The notes beneath the pieces were generated by a model, which saw nothing but the letters and a program-made list of their open reading frames with translations, was not told the origin of the DNA and did not search any database. A DNA stretch of 36,008 bases from Isosphaeraceae bacterium (GTDB lineage: Bacteria > Planctomycetota > Planctomycetia > Isosphaerales > Isosphaeraceae), in NCBI GenBank assembly GCA_021324445.1, contig JAJPJC010000170.1, forward strand, positions 1 through 36,008, read 5' to 3'. The translations under genes were made by a program, and so were the position numbers. The stretch's first letter is position 1, and the number at the start of each line of letters is the position of its first letter. Below are positions 1 through 8,096 of this stretch, in pieces.

Positions 1-235
1 AGCGCGAAATCGCGCGAACGAACCCAGCCTCGACCGCGGCGCAGCGCGAAATCGCGCGAACGAACCCAGCCTCGACCGCGGCGCAGCGCGAAATCGCGCG
101 AACGAACCCAGCCTCGACCGCGGCGCAGCGCGAAATCGCGGAAACGAACCCAGCCTCGACCGCGGCGCAGCGCGAAATCGCGGAAACGAACCCAGTCTCG
201 ACCTCGGCGCAGCGCGAAATCGCGCGAACGAACCC
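1..235. repeat. 42-bp tandem repeat array, 5.6 copies
   Basis: Five full units begin at 1, 43, 85, 127 and 169 and a partial sixth begins at 211. Units 1-3 are identical. Units 4 and 5 change the middle of the AAATCGCGCGAACGAACCC core to GCGGAAAC, and unit 5 has two further substitutions. The period is a multiple of three, and the frame starting at base 3 stays open from the left edge to a TAG at 249-251, so the array could be the 14-residue-repeat C-terminus of a gene lying off the left edge. Other forward frames are also open, so coding is not proven. There are no unique spacers, so it is not a CRISPR array. Confidence 0.9.
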
Positions 236-254
236 GGATCGAAGCACGTAGACC

Positions 255-288
255 GGAAAGTGGGCCGGGTCTGCCGGCCCGACTTTCC
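255..288. terminator. Strong stem-loop, terminator-like
   Basis: GGAAAGT plus GGGCCGG at 255-268 pairs with CCGGCCC at 274-280 and ACTTTCC at 282-288, with one bulged G and a 5-nt loop. It lies 3 bp after the TAG that closes the frame running through the repeat array, and upstream of the PKS gene. No long T-run follows, so termination is inferred from the stem alone. Confidence 0.5.
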
Positions 289-330
289 TTCTCGCGGGGA
301 CGGATTTCGCCGCGCCCTCGGCGCGGGGCC

Positions 331-349
331 AAATCGCGCGAACGAACCC
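331..349 (+). repeat. Isolated copy of the 19-nt repeat core
   Basis: AAATCGCGCGAACGAACCC reappears here, about 100 bp beyond the tandem array and without the rest of the 42-bp unit. This suggests the core is the mobile or conserved part. The rest of 289-550 holds no gene I can support and probably contains the PKS promoter, which I could not pinpoint. Confidence 0.7.
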
Positions 350-550
350 GCTATGACCCGGATGGAAGCCATGCTCACGGGCGCTCCTTCCGGATGAAGC
401 CGGAACACGGCGCTGGCCGAAGAATATCGCAGCCCGCATTCGGGAGGCGGAGCCTCAGGCCGTTCCGGGCAGGGACGGAGCTGCGCCCCTCCAGCGGATG
501 GCATGCAGTTTGCAAGCTATCACTGAGGAGTTGCACGGAGTCGGCGGAGC

Positions 551-3500
551 ATGTCCACCAGCCTCATGAATGGTCATAGCGAAGTCCCACCCCAACCGGT
601 GCGCTTGACCTCCCCAGACGTCCTCGAACCGATCGCCATCATCGGCATCGGCTGCCGCTTCCCCGGCGGGGCCAGCGACCCGGCCGCCTTCTGGACGCTG
701 CTGGAGCGGGGAGGAGATGCCGTCACGGAGGTCCCCGCCGACCGCTGGGAGCGCCGCGCCTTCTTCGACCCCGATCCTTCCAAGCCCGGCAAGACCTACA
801 GCCGATGGGGCGGATTCGTCGCGGACATCGACCGCTTCGACCCGCGGTGCTTCGGCATCTCACCCCGGGAAGCCGCCCGCATGGATCCCCAGCAACGGCT
901 GCTGCTGGAGGTGGCCTGGGAGGCCCTGGAAGACGCCGGCCTGCCCCTGGCACAACTGGCCGGGAGCAAGACGGCCGTCTATACCGGCATCGCGAGCTTC
1001 GACTACTCGGTGCTGGAGACCAGCTTCCGCGACCGCGGCGAAATCGACGTGCATTCGAACACCGGCGGCTCGCTGAGCATCGCCGCCAACCGGATCTCGT
1101 ACACCTTCGACCTCCGCGGGCCGAGTGCGGCCGTCGACACGGCCTGCTCCTCGGCCCTGGTGGCGGTTCACCTCGCCTGCCAGAGCATCTGGCGCGAGGG
1201 CTGCCCGATGGCGATGGCCGGCGGGGTCAACGCCCTGCTGCTCCCCGATTGGTACATCGGCTTCTGCCGGATGGGCATGCTGTCGCCCTCGGGACGGTGC
1301 CACGCCTTCGACGCCCGCGCCGACGGTTTCGTCCGGAGCGAGGGGGCCGGCCTGGTCGTCCTCAAGCCCCTGGCCCAGGCGATGGCCGACGGCGATCGGG
1401 TGTACGCCGTCATCCGCGGGACGGCGGTGAATCAGGACGGCCGCACGCCCGGCATGACCGTTCCGAACCAGGAATCGCAGGAAGCGCTGCTGCGCCAGGC
1501 CTGCCGCGCCGCCCGCGTGGCACCGGGGTCGATCCAGTACGTCGAGGCCCATGGCACCGGCACGATGGTGGGCGACCCCATCGAGGCCCGGGCCCTGGGA
1601 CAGGTCCTCTCCACCGGCCGGCCCGCCGGCGCGCCCTGTTTGATCGGCTCCGTGAAGACGAACCTCGGCCACCTGGAGGCCGCAGCCGGGATCGCCGGGT
1701 TGATCAAGGTAGCGCTGGCCTTGCACCACCGCCGCATCCCCGGCAACCTGCACTTCGAGCAGCCCAACCCGGACATCGATTTCGATGGCTTGCGCCTCCG
1801 CGTGCCGACGCAGTCCCAGCCGTGGCCCGAGAGCGACCACCCGGCCCTGGCGGGCGTCAATGCCTTCGGCTTCGGCGGCACCAACGCGCACGTCATCGTG
1901 CAGGAAGCCCCGCGCGCGATGGTTCGGGAGGGCGAGGCTCCCGCCGAGCCGGCCGGTTCGCGCGCCTGGCTGGTCCCCCTTTCGGCCCGCAGCCCCGAGG
2001 CGCTCCAGGCCACAGCCGCTTCCTGGGCCGAGTTCCTGGCCCAGGGCCCGGAAGACGTCGCGCTGCGGGACCTCGCCGGCAACGCCGCGCTCCGCCGCAC
2101 GCACCACGATCATCGCCTCGCCCTGGTCGCCCACACGAAGCAGGAGCTGGCGCGGCAGCTCCGGGAGTTCGCCGACGGCCGGCCGGGGACCGGCGCTGTC
2201 ACAGGGCGGGCGGCGGCCGACCGCCGGCCGCGGCTGGCCTTCGTCTGCTCGGGGCAGGGGCCGCAGTGGTGGGCGATGGGCCGGCAGTTGCTCCACGAGG
2301 AGCCGGTCTTCCGCACCGTGATCGAGCGCTGCGACGCGATCGTCCGCCAGCTCGGCGAGTGGTCCCTGCTCGCCGAGCTGACCGCCGACGAGTCCCGCTC
2401 GCGCATGGACATCACCGCGATCGCGCAACCCTGCCTCTTCGCGCTCCAGGTCGCGCTGGCCGAGCTGTGGGCCTCCTGGGGCGTGCGGCCCGAGGCCGTG
2501 GTCGGGCACAGCGTCGGCGAGGTGGCCGCGGCCTACCTGGCCGGGATCTTCGACCTTGAAGACGCCGTGCGCATCATTTACCACCGCGGGCGGTGCATGG
2601 AGCTGGCCCCCGAGCGCGGCCGCATGCTCGCCGCGGGTGTCTCGCCCGAGGAGGCCCAGCGCCTGATCAACGGCGAAACCGACCGCATCGCGCTGGCCGC
2701 CGTGAATAGTCCGAGCCTGGTCACGCTCTCCGGTGATCGCGGTCCACTCGAAGAGATTGCAGGCCGACTCGAGTATCGCGGGGTCTTCTGCCGCCTCCTG
2801 AAGGTCGAATATGCCTTCCACAGCGCCCAGATGGATCCCATCCGCGCGGACTTGCTGGCCGCGCTGGCGGACATCCGGCCGCGGCCGGCGACCTTGCCGT
2901 TCCTCTCGACCGTCACCGGCGGTGGCGTCGAGGGGCCGGAGCTTGGCCCCGAATACTGGTGGCACAACGTCCGCCGGACCGTCCGCTTCGCCGAGGGCCT
3001 GGAGCGGCTCATCGAGCGGGGGTGCGACACCTTTGTCGAGCTGGGCCCCCACCCCGTCCTGGCCGCGGCGATCGTCGAGTGCTGCCAGCATCAGGGCCAG
3101 ACGGCGACCGTGCTGCCGTCGTTGCGGCGCCACGACGAGGAGCGGGCCACCCTCCTCCAGTCGCTGGCCGCGCTCCACGTGCTGGGCCACCCGGTCGACT
3201 GGAATGGACTGTTCCCCGGCCCGCGGCGGTTCGTGCGCCTGCCGCTGTACCCCTGGCAGCGCGAGCGTTGCTGGTATGAAGGGGACGAGTCACGGGCGTC
3301 GCGGCTGTCGGCACCGGCCCACCCGCTGCTCGGCGTCGCGCAAGCCACGCCGCGGCCGGCCTGGGAATCGCGCCTCGACCTGCGCCTGGCCCCGTACCTG
3401 GCCGATCACCGCGTGCAGCAGGCGACCCTCCTGCCGGCCACGGCTTACCTGGAGCTGGCCTTCGCGGCGGGGCGCGAGGCCCTCGGCCCCGCCGGCTGCG

Positions 3501-6500
3501 AGCTGCGCGACGTCAAGCTGACGAATCCTTGCTTCCTCGCGCCCGACCAGCCGCTGCGCGCGCAAACCTCGTTCGACAGCGATACGGCAACCGTGCGCGT
3601 CCACACCCAGCCCATCCACGGCGGTCGGGAATGGACCGTCCACCTGACCGCGACCTTGCACGCCCGTCCCAGCCTCGCCGACCCGGCCGTGGTCGATCTC
3701 GAGGCGATCCGGCAGCGCTGTGTCCGGGAGTTCGCGCACGACCCGTGCTACGACTACCTGCGGAAGATCGGGCTGGACTACGGCCCGACGTTCCGAGGCA
3801 TCGAGCGCGTCTGGCAGGGCGATCGCGAGTCGCTGGGGCTGGTCCGGCTGCCGGAGGCCCTCGAGCCGGCGGAGAGCGAGTACCTGTTCCATCCGGCGCT
3901 GTTCGACGCCTGCCTCCAGGCCGTCGTCCCTGCGGACGTCGATTTCGACTGGAGGGACGGCGGGTTGTACCTGCCCAGGGAGATCGAGCAGGTCCGGCTC
4001 TTCCAGCGCCCGGGCCGTTGCCTGTGGGTCCACGCCCGGCTGCTGGAAAAGACGGCCCGCCGGTCGCTTGCCGAGATCGACGTCTACGACCAGGACGGCC
4101 GGCTGGCCGCCCGGGTGCGCGGGCTGCGCAGCCATCGCGTCGCGGGCGGCCGGGAAGGGTCGCTCGACGAGCTGCTCTACGCCTACCAGTGGCAGCACCA
4201 ACCGCGCCCGCAGGCCCGCTCCGAGGCGGGACCCGGCCGCTGGCTCCTCTTCGCCGATCGCGGCGGCGTCGGCGGCCGGCTGGCGGAACAACTCCGGGCG
4301 CGGGGCGATGACTGTATGCTCACCCGCGCCGGCTCACCCTCCGAGGAGAGCCGGGCGGAAGACCTGCCGCAGCTCGTCCAGGACTTCCTCGGTCGCGATC
4401 CGGCTTGTTGCCGGGGTGTCATCCACCTCTGGAACCTGGATGCGCCGGCACCGGACGGGCTCGGCACACCGGCCCTGGCGGCTGCTCAGACCGCCGGGCT
4501 GCTCAGCGTCGTGTCCCTGGTGCAGGCGTGGGACCAGGTCGGGGCCGAGTTGTCGGTGCCGCTCTTCCTGGTGACGCGCGGCGCCCAGTCGGTCGGGGAC
4601 TGGCCCGAACCATCGGCCGTCGCCCAGGCGCCGGTCATCGGCCTGGGACGGGTCATCGCCGGGGAATACCCCCGCCTGCGCTGCCGGCTGGTGGACCTGG
4701 ACCCTCACGCGGAGGATGGCGGCGTCGGCTCGTTGCTCGAGGAGCTCCAGACCGAGGACGAGGAAGACGAGGTCGCCTGGCGCGGGTCGGAGCGATATGT
4801 CCACCGCTACGAGCCTGCCCCGGGGTGTGGTTCCGGTCTGGAGCATGCTCCGGCCCAGACCGGTGTGCCCTACCGCCTGACGACCCGTCGACCCGGCACG
4901 CTCGATGGCCTGGAGCTTCGGGTGCTGCGGCGACGGCCGCCGGGTCGGGGCGAGGTCGAGATCGAGGTCTGCGCCGCCGGCCTGAATTTCAGCGACGTGA
5001 TGAAGGCGCTGGGCTTGTATCCCGGCCTGCCCGAGGGTCCTGTCCCCCTGGGTGCCGAGTGCAGCGGTCGAATCACGGCCCTCGGTCCGGGCGTGCGCGG
5101 CTTGAGCGTGGGCGACGAAGTTGTGGCGGTCGCCGGCTTCGCCTTGGGCAGCCACGTACTGACGCGCGCCGAGCTGGTCGTCCCCAAGCCGGCCGGACTC
5201 CGCTTCGAGGAGGCGGCCGGGCTGCCGATCGCGTTCCTGACCGCGTCGTACGCGCTGGAGCACCTGGGCCGGCTCGGCGCCGGCGAGCGCGTGCTGATCC
5301 ACTCGGCGACGGGCGGTGTCGGGCTGGCCGCCGTCCAGTTGGCCCTCCGCGCCGGGGCCGAGGTCTTCGCCACCGCCGGGACCCCGGAGAAGCGCGAGTA
5401 CCTCCGCGCGCTGGGAATCGAGGCCGTGATGGACTCCCGATCGCTCGCCTGGGCCGACGAGGTGCACGAGCGCACCGCCGGCCGCGGCGTCGACCTGATC
5501 CTCAACTCCCTACCAGGTGAGGCGATCCCCCGCGGGCTGGACGCCCTCGCCGATTCCGGCCGCTTCCTCGAGATCGGCAAGCGCGACATCCACCAGAACG
5601 CCCGGCTGGGCCTCCAGCCGTTCCGCAAGAACCTCTCGTTTTTCGCCATCGACCTCGACCGGCTGATCCGCGAGCGGCCCGCCGTGCTGGGGGCGCTGCT
5701 GCACGACATCCTCCGGCGCGTGCACGACGGCGAGCTCGAGCCGCTTCCCCACCGAACCTGGCCCATCACCGACGTGGTCGACGCCTTCCGCTTCATGCAG
5801 CAAGGCAAACACATCGGCAAGGTCGTGCTCTCGGTGGCCGGCCAGCCGGTCGCGGCCGTTCCCGCCGAGGACGAGCCGATCACCTTCCGCGCGGACGCCA
5901 GCTACCTGATCACGGGCGGGCTGGGCGGCTTCGGGCTGGCGGTCGCCCGCTGGATGGCCCAGCGCGGCGCCGGCACGCTCGTCTTGCTGGGTCGTCGCGG
6001 CGCCGGCACGCCCGAGGCCCGGCAAGCCGTCGCCGAGCTGGAGCAGCTCGGCGCCCGGGTCGTCGTCCACGCCGCCGACGTGTCGAAGGAGGAGGACGTG
6101 GCGGCGGTGCTGGCCGCGATCGACCGCGACCAGCCACCGCTGCGGGGAATCCTCCACGCGGCGATGGTCCTGGAGGACGCACTGCTCACGAATCTCGACC
6201 GCGGGTTGATGGACCGGGTCCTGGCCCCGAAGCTGAGCGGGACATGGAACCTCCACGTGCGGACCGCCGGCCGGCCGCTCGATTTCTTCGTGATGTTTTC
6301 CTCATTATCCAGCGTCTTCGGCCACGCCGGGCAGGGCAACTATGCCGCCGCCAACGCCTTCCTCGACGCCCTGGCCTGGTACCGCCGCGCCCTGGGCCTG
6401 CCCGCGCTGACCATCAACTGGGGCTACCTGGGCGAGGTCGGCTACCTCGCTCGCCGTGCCGAGCTGGGCGAGCGCCTCCAGCGCCAGGGCGTCCTGAGCT

Positions 6501-7237
6501 TCACCGTCGAGCAGGCGTTGACCTTGCTGGAGCGCGCGATGCAGCAGCAGCGCGTCCAGGTCAGCGTCATGCGCGTCGAGTGGTCGCGATGGCGCGGCCT
6601 GGGCGTGACCGGCCGGGTCTCGCCGCGCTTCGCCCACCTCTGCCGCCGCGCCGAGACCACCGATGGCCGGGCCGCTCCCGGGAACCTGCCGGGCCGCGAC
6701 ACCCTCCGGGCGGCCGATCCGGAGCAGCGCCGGCTCTGCCTGGATGCGCTGCTCCGCGACAAGGTGGCGCGGGTCCTGGGCACGTCCCCGGAGCGGCTCG
6801 ACGACCAGCGGCCGCTGCTCCAGCTCGGGATCGACTCCTTGATGGCCGTCGAGCTGCGCAACTGGATCGAGAGCCAGCTCGAAGTCAACCTGCCGGTCGT
6901 GGAACTGATGCGCAGCCCCAGCCTGGCGGGACTCGTGGAGCTGCTCTCGGAACAGTTGGCGACATCCGGCGAGCCCCGGACATCCCAGTTCGGTGGCAAC
7001 GGCGCGGCGAAGGCCCAGGCCAACGGTCACGTCGCGGTCGCCTGGGACGCCGCGCCGGACGAGCTGCTCGCCAGCGTCGACGACCTCTCCGGCGAGCAGG
7101 TTGATGCCCTTCTGGCTGCCCTTCTGAACGAGAAGGGACGTCATGGGGATGGATCCGGGGAACCGGGGATCGCGGCACGGAGCCGGTTCCTCCCAAACAA
7201 TCCTGTAGGAGGGCGCTCCGTCCTCCGATCGGATTGA
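551..7237 (+). CDS. Type I polyketide synthase, single fully reducing module (KS-AT-DH-ER-KR-ACP)
   Basis: A 2228-residue modular PKS. KS spans about 25-450, with DTACSSA (Cys199), VEAHGTGT and KTNLGHLEAAAG. AT spans about 560-880, with GHSVGE (Ser654) and a YAFHS selectivity motif that mixes the malonyl (HAFH) and methylmalonyl (YASH) signatures; malonyl-CoA is my guess. DH spans about 925-1210, with His953 and Asp1119 (DACLQ), but the usual Gly of HxxxGxxxxP is Gln. A structural region follows, then ER (about 1435-1760, SATGGVGLAAVQ), KR (about 1770-1960, GGLGGFG, Tyr1931, LED in place of LDD, hence probably B-type) and ACP (GIDSLMAVEL, Ser2096). There is no thioesterase; release presumably falls to the downstream NRPS. 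The C-terminal tail has a short helix (LSGEQVDALLAALL) of the kind found at docking ends. The ATG follows purine-rich GGAG sequences. The cytosolic enzyme may act iteratively, since only one module is present. Confidence 0.97.
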   Translation: MSTSLMNGHSEVPPQPVRLTSPDVLEPIAIIGIGCRFPGGASDPAAFWTLLERGGDAVTEVPADRWERRAFFDPDPSKPGKTYSRWGGFVADIDRFDPRCFGISPREAARMDPQQRLLLEVAWEALEDAGLPLAQLAGSKTAVYTGIASFDYSVLETSFRDRGEIDVHSNTGGSLSIAANRISYTFDLRGPSAAVDTACSSALVAVHLACQSIWREGCPMAMAGGVNALLLPDWYIGFCRMGMLSPSGRCHAFDARADGFVRSEGAGLVVLKPLAQAMADGDRVYAVIRGTAVNQDGRTPGMTVPNQESQEALLRQACRAARVAPGSIQYVEAHGTGTMVGDPIEARALGQVLSTGRPAGAPCLIGSVKTNLGHLEAAAGIAGLIKVALALHHRRIPGNLHFEQPNPDIDFDGLRLRVPTQSQPWPESDHPALAGVNAFGFGGTNAHVIVQEAPRAMVREGEAPAEPAGSRAWLVPLSARSPEALQATAASWAEFLAQGPEDVALRDLAGNAALRRTHHDHRLALVAHTKQELARQLREFADGRPGTGAVTGRAAADRRPRLAFVCSGQGPQWWAMGRQLLHEEPVFRTVIERCDAIVRQLGEWSLLAELTADESRSRMDITAIAQPCLFALQVALAELWASWGVRPEAVVGHSVGEVAAAYLAGIFDLEDAVRIIYHRGRCMELAPERGRMLAAGVSPEEAQRLINGETDRIALAAVNSPSLVTLSGDRGPLEEIAGRLEYRGVFCRLLKVEYAFHSAQMDPIRADLLAALADIRPRPATLPFLSTVTGGGVEGPELGPEYWWHNVRRTVRFAEGLERLIERGCDTFVELGPHPVLAAAIVECCQHQGQTATVLPSLRRHDEERATLLQSLAALHVLGHPVDWNGLFPGPRRFVRLPLYPWQRERCWYEGDESRASRLSAPAHPLLGVAQATPRPAWESRLDLRLAPYLADHRVQQATLLPATAYLELAFAAGREALGPAGCELRDVKLTNPCFLAPDQPLRAQTSFDSDTATVRVHTQPIHGGREWTVHLTATLHARPSLADPAVVDLEAIRQRCVREFAHDPCYDYLRKIGLDYGPTFRGIERVWQGDRESLGLVRLPEALEPAESEYLFHPALFDACLQAVVPADVDFDWRDGGLYLPREIEQVRLFQRPGRCLWVHARLLEKTARRSLAEIDVYDQDGRLAARVRGLRSHRVAGGREGSLDELLYAYQWQHQPRPQARSEAGPGRWLLFADRGGVGGRLAEQLRARGDDCMLTRAGSPSEESRAEDLPQLVQDFLGRDPACCRGVIHLWNLDAPAPDGLGTPALAAAQTAGLLSVVSLVQAWDQVGAELSVPLFLVTRGAQSVGDWPEPSAVAQAPVIGLGRVIAGEYPRLRCRLVDLDPHAEDGGVGSLLEELQTEDEEDEVAWRGSERYVHRYEPAPGCGSGLEHAPAQTGVPYRLTTRRPGTLDGLELRVLRRRPPGRGEVEIEVCAAGLNFSDVMKALGLYPGLPEGPVPLGAECSGRITALGPGVRGLSVGDEVVAVAGFALGSHVLTRAELVVPKPAGLRFEEAAGLPIAFLTASYALEHLGRLGAGERVLIHSATGGVGLAAVQLALRAGAEVFATAGTPEKREYLRALGIEAVMDSRSLAWADEVHERTAGRGVDLILNSLPGEAIPRGLDALADSGRFLEIGKRDIHQNARLGLQPFRKNLSFFAIDLDRLIRERPAVLGALLHDILRRVHDGELEPLPHRTWPITDVVDAFRFMQQGKHIGKVVLSVAGQPVAAVPAEDEPITFRADASYLITGGLGGFGLAVARWMAQRGAGTLVLLGRRGAGTPEARQAVAELEQLGARVVVHAADVSKEEDVAAVLAAIDRDQPPLRGILHAAMVLEDALLTNLDRGLMDRVLAPKLSGTWNLHVRTAGRPLDFFVMFSSLSSVFGHAGQGNYAAANAFLDALAWYRRALGLPALTINWGYLGEVGYLARRAELGERLQRQGVLSFTVEQALTLLERAMQQQRVQVSVMRVEWSRWRGLGVTGRVSPRFAHLCRRAETTDGRAAPGNLPGRDTLRAADPEQRRLCLDALLRDKVARVLGTSPERLDDQRPLLQLGIDSLMAVELRNWIESQLEVNLPVVELMRSPSLAGLVELLSEQLATSGEPRTSQFGGNGAAKAQANGHVAVAWDAAPDELLASVDDLSGEQVDALLAALLNEKGRHGDGSGEPGIAARSRFLPNNPVGGRSVLRSD
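1919..1962. repeat. Possible dispersed repeat inside the KS-AT linker
   Basis: This stretch encodes VREGEAPAEPAGSR in the PKS frame. It contains GGCTC-CCGCC-GAGCC, a small hairpin. REGEAPAEP-type peptides, and GSAGASPS on the other strand, are familiar to me from many unrelated planctomycete proteins as translations of a dispersed element. That recollection is not a search result. It sits at a domain boundary (residues about 457-470), where an in-frame insertion would be tolerated. Confidence 0.4.
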
Positions 7238-7306
7238 AGAATTGAATTCCTCGCGGCAACGCTCAGGAAAGGACTTGGCGGTGGAACAACGAACAATCGA
7301 AGACCA

Positions 7307-7567
7307 TCAGCGCGGGAGCTGTGCAAGATCTGGTGCAACCTCAACCGAGATGCCGAATTCCGCACAGGTCGTCGTCAAGCTGTCGAGCAGGTCCGGCTGG
7401 CGGAGCTCGATCACAGCCGGGTTGTTCTGCTTGTGCTGAGAATCAAAGAGCCGTTCGGCCATTTGCACGCATTCCGTTGGTGCGAGTGTTGACACCTGGT
7501 GCAGCTTCTGCACCAGGAGCAGGCATCTCCCGCTAGGACAATCATTTGCATATAAATGGACAGTCAT
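7307..7567 (-). CDS. Small protein of unknown function, L7/L12 C-domain/ClpS-like layout
   Basis: An 86-residue reading frame. It begins inside the stop of the gene before it: ATGA at 7567-7564 is shared, the usual sign of translational coupling. The predicted layout is a strand (TVHLYAN), a long helix, a second helix (TECVQMAERLF), a strand (NPAVIEL) and a helix followed by FGISVEV. This order and length resemble the ribosomal L7/L12 C-terminal and ClpS adaptor fold, where the end reads much like EAGASVEL. It is a fold impression only; no diagnostic residues are visible. It lies convergent to the PKS gene, with 69 bp between their stops. It could be a chance frame, but the overlap and balanced composition argue for a real gene. 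Confidence 0.5.
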   Translation of the reverse strand: MTVHLYANDCPSGRCLLLVQKLHQVSTLAPTECVQMAERLFDSQHKQNNPAVIELRQPDLLDSLTTTCAEFGISVEVAPDLAQLPR

Positions 7568-7896
7568 CGATCCTCCCGTTGCGAAGGTTCGCTGCAGGGG
7601 AAAACATGAGGCCCGAAGCCACCGGTTCTCCCGGTGGTCCGCCCCAGCCTATTGGGGATCTCGATGACGTCCACGCCAAAGTGAGCCCCGAGGTCTTGGA
7701 GAAGTTGTCTCAGGCCGGGCCTGCCCTGTGATTGCAGGCTCTGCGAAAACGTGCCGGATTGGGGGAGAATATGAGCGTCCCGAATGATCAAGCGTGCTCC
7801 ACTGACTTCTACATCCAGCAGGAGATCGAATACGGCACCGGAAGGCGATCTCCAGACGTAATGCTGGAGGTTCCCGATGTCAACGGTCCCCCGCAT
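7564..7896 (-). CDS. Small hypothetical protein, first gene of a two-gene minus-strand unit
   Basis: About 110 residues from the ATG at 7896; the frame also offers a GTG at 7932, and neither start has a clear ribosome site. The N-terminal half (LQHYVWRSPSGAVFDLLL, then SGARLIIRDAHILPQSG) looks like a small beta-rich domain. The C-terminal half is more helical and then Gly/Arg/Thr-rich. I do not recognise the family. The stop overlaps the next start by four bases, so the two are probably co-translated. Placement between PKS and NRPS on the opposite strand means that the PKS and NRPS may not share one uninterrupted transcription unit. Confidence 0.5.
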   Translation of the reverse strand: MRGTVDIGNLQHYVWRSPSGAVFDLLLDVEVSGARLIIRDAHILPQSGTFSQSLQSQGRPGLRQLLQDLGAHFGVDVIEIPNRLGRTTGRTGGFGPHVFPCSEPSQREDR

Positions 7897-8084
7897 GATC
7901 GCAGCACTCGCCACCGCCTCGGCCTCGCCCACGACGTTGATCGCCCCGCTCGGGGCCTGACGGTGCCGGCTCCGGTCGGCGCGACTGCCGCCACTCCCGT
8001 GATGATACCATTTTGCCCGAGTGGTTGCTGCCTCTTGTGCTGACTTGTTCGAGAAAACCCCACGAGGCCGTCGGGTCGCAAGCC

Positions 8085-8090
8085 GAAGGA
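8085..8090 (+). promoter_or_regulatory. Ribosome binding site that decides the NRPS start
   Basis: GAAGGA lies 6 bp before the ATG at 8097. The frame is open from an earlier ATG at 8013, but the 28 residues this would add look non-coding, whereas the protein from 8097 starts with a typical NRPS N-terminal helix. Confidence 0.6.
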
Positions 8091-8096
8091 TCGATC

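Noticed and set aside
1..235. CRISPR array
   Set aside because: The units are contiguous 42-bp tandem repeats without unique spacers, and no cas genes are near.
394..579. A 61-codon gene ahead of the PKS
   Set aside because: It overlaps the PKS start, has a basic irregular composition, and merely continues a frame that is open from the left edge by composition.
860..3190. A 776-codon open frame antisense to the PKS gene
   Set aside because: It mirrors GC-rich codons of the PKS, has no domain-like sequence, and the plus-strand frame contains all catalytic motifs.
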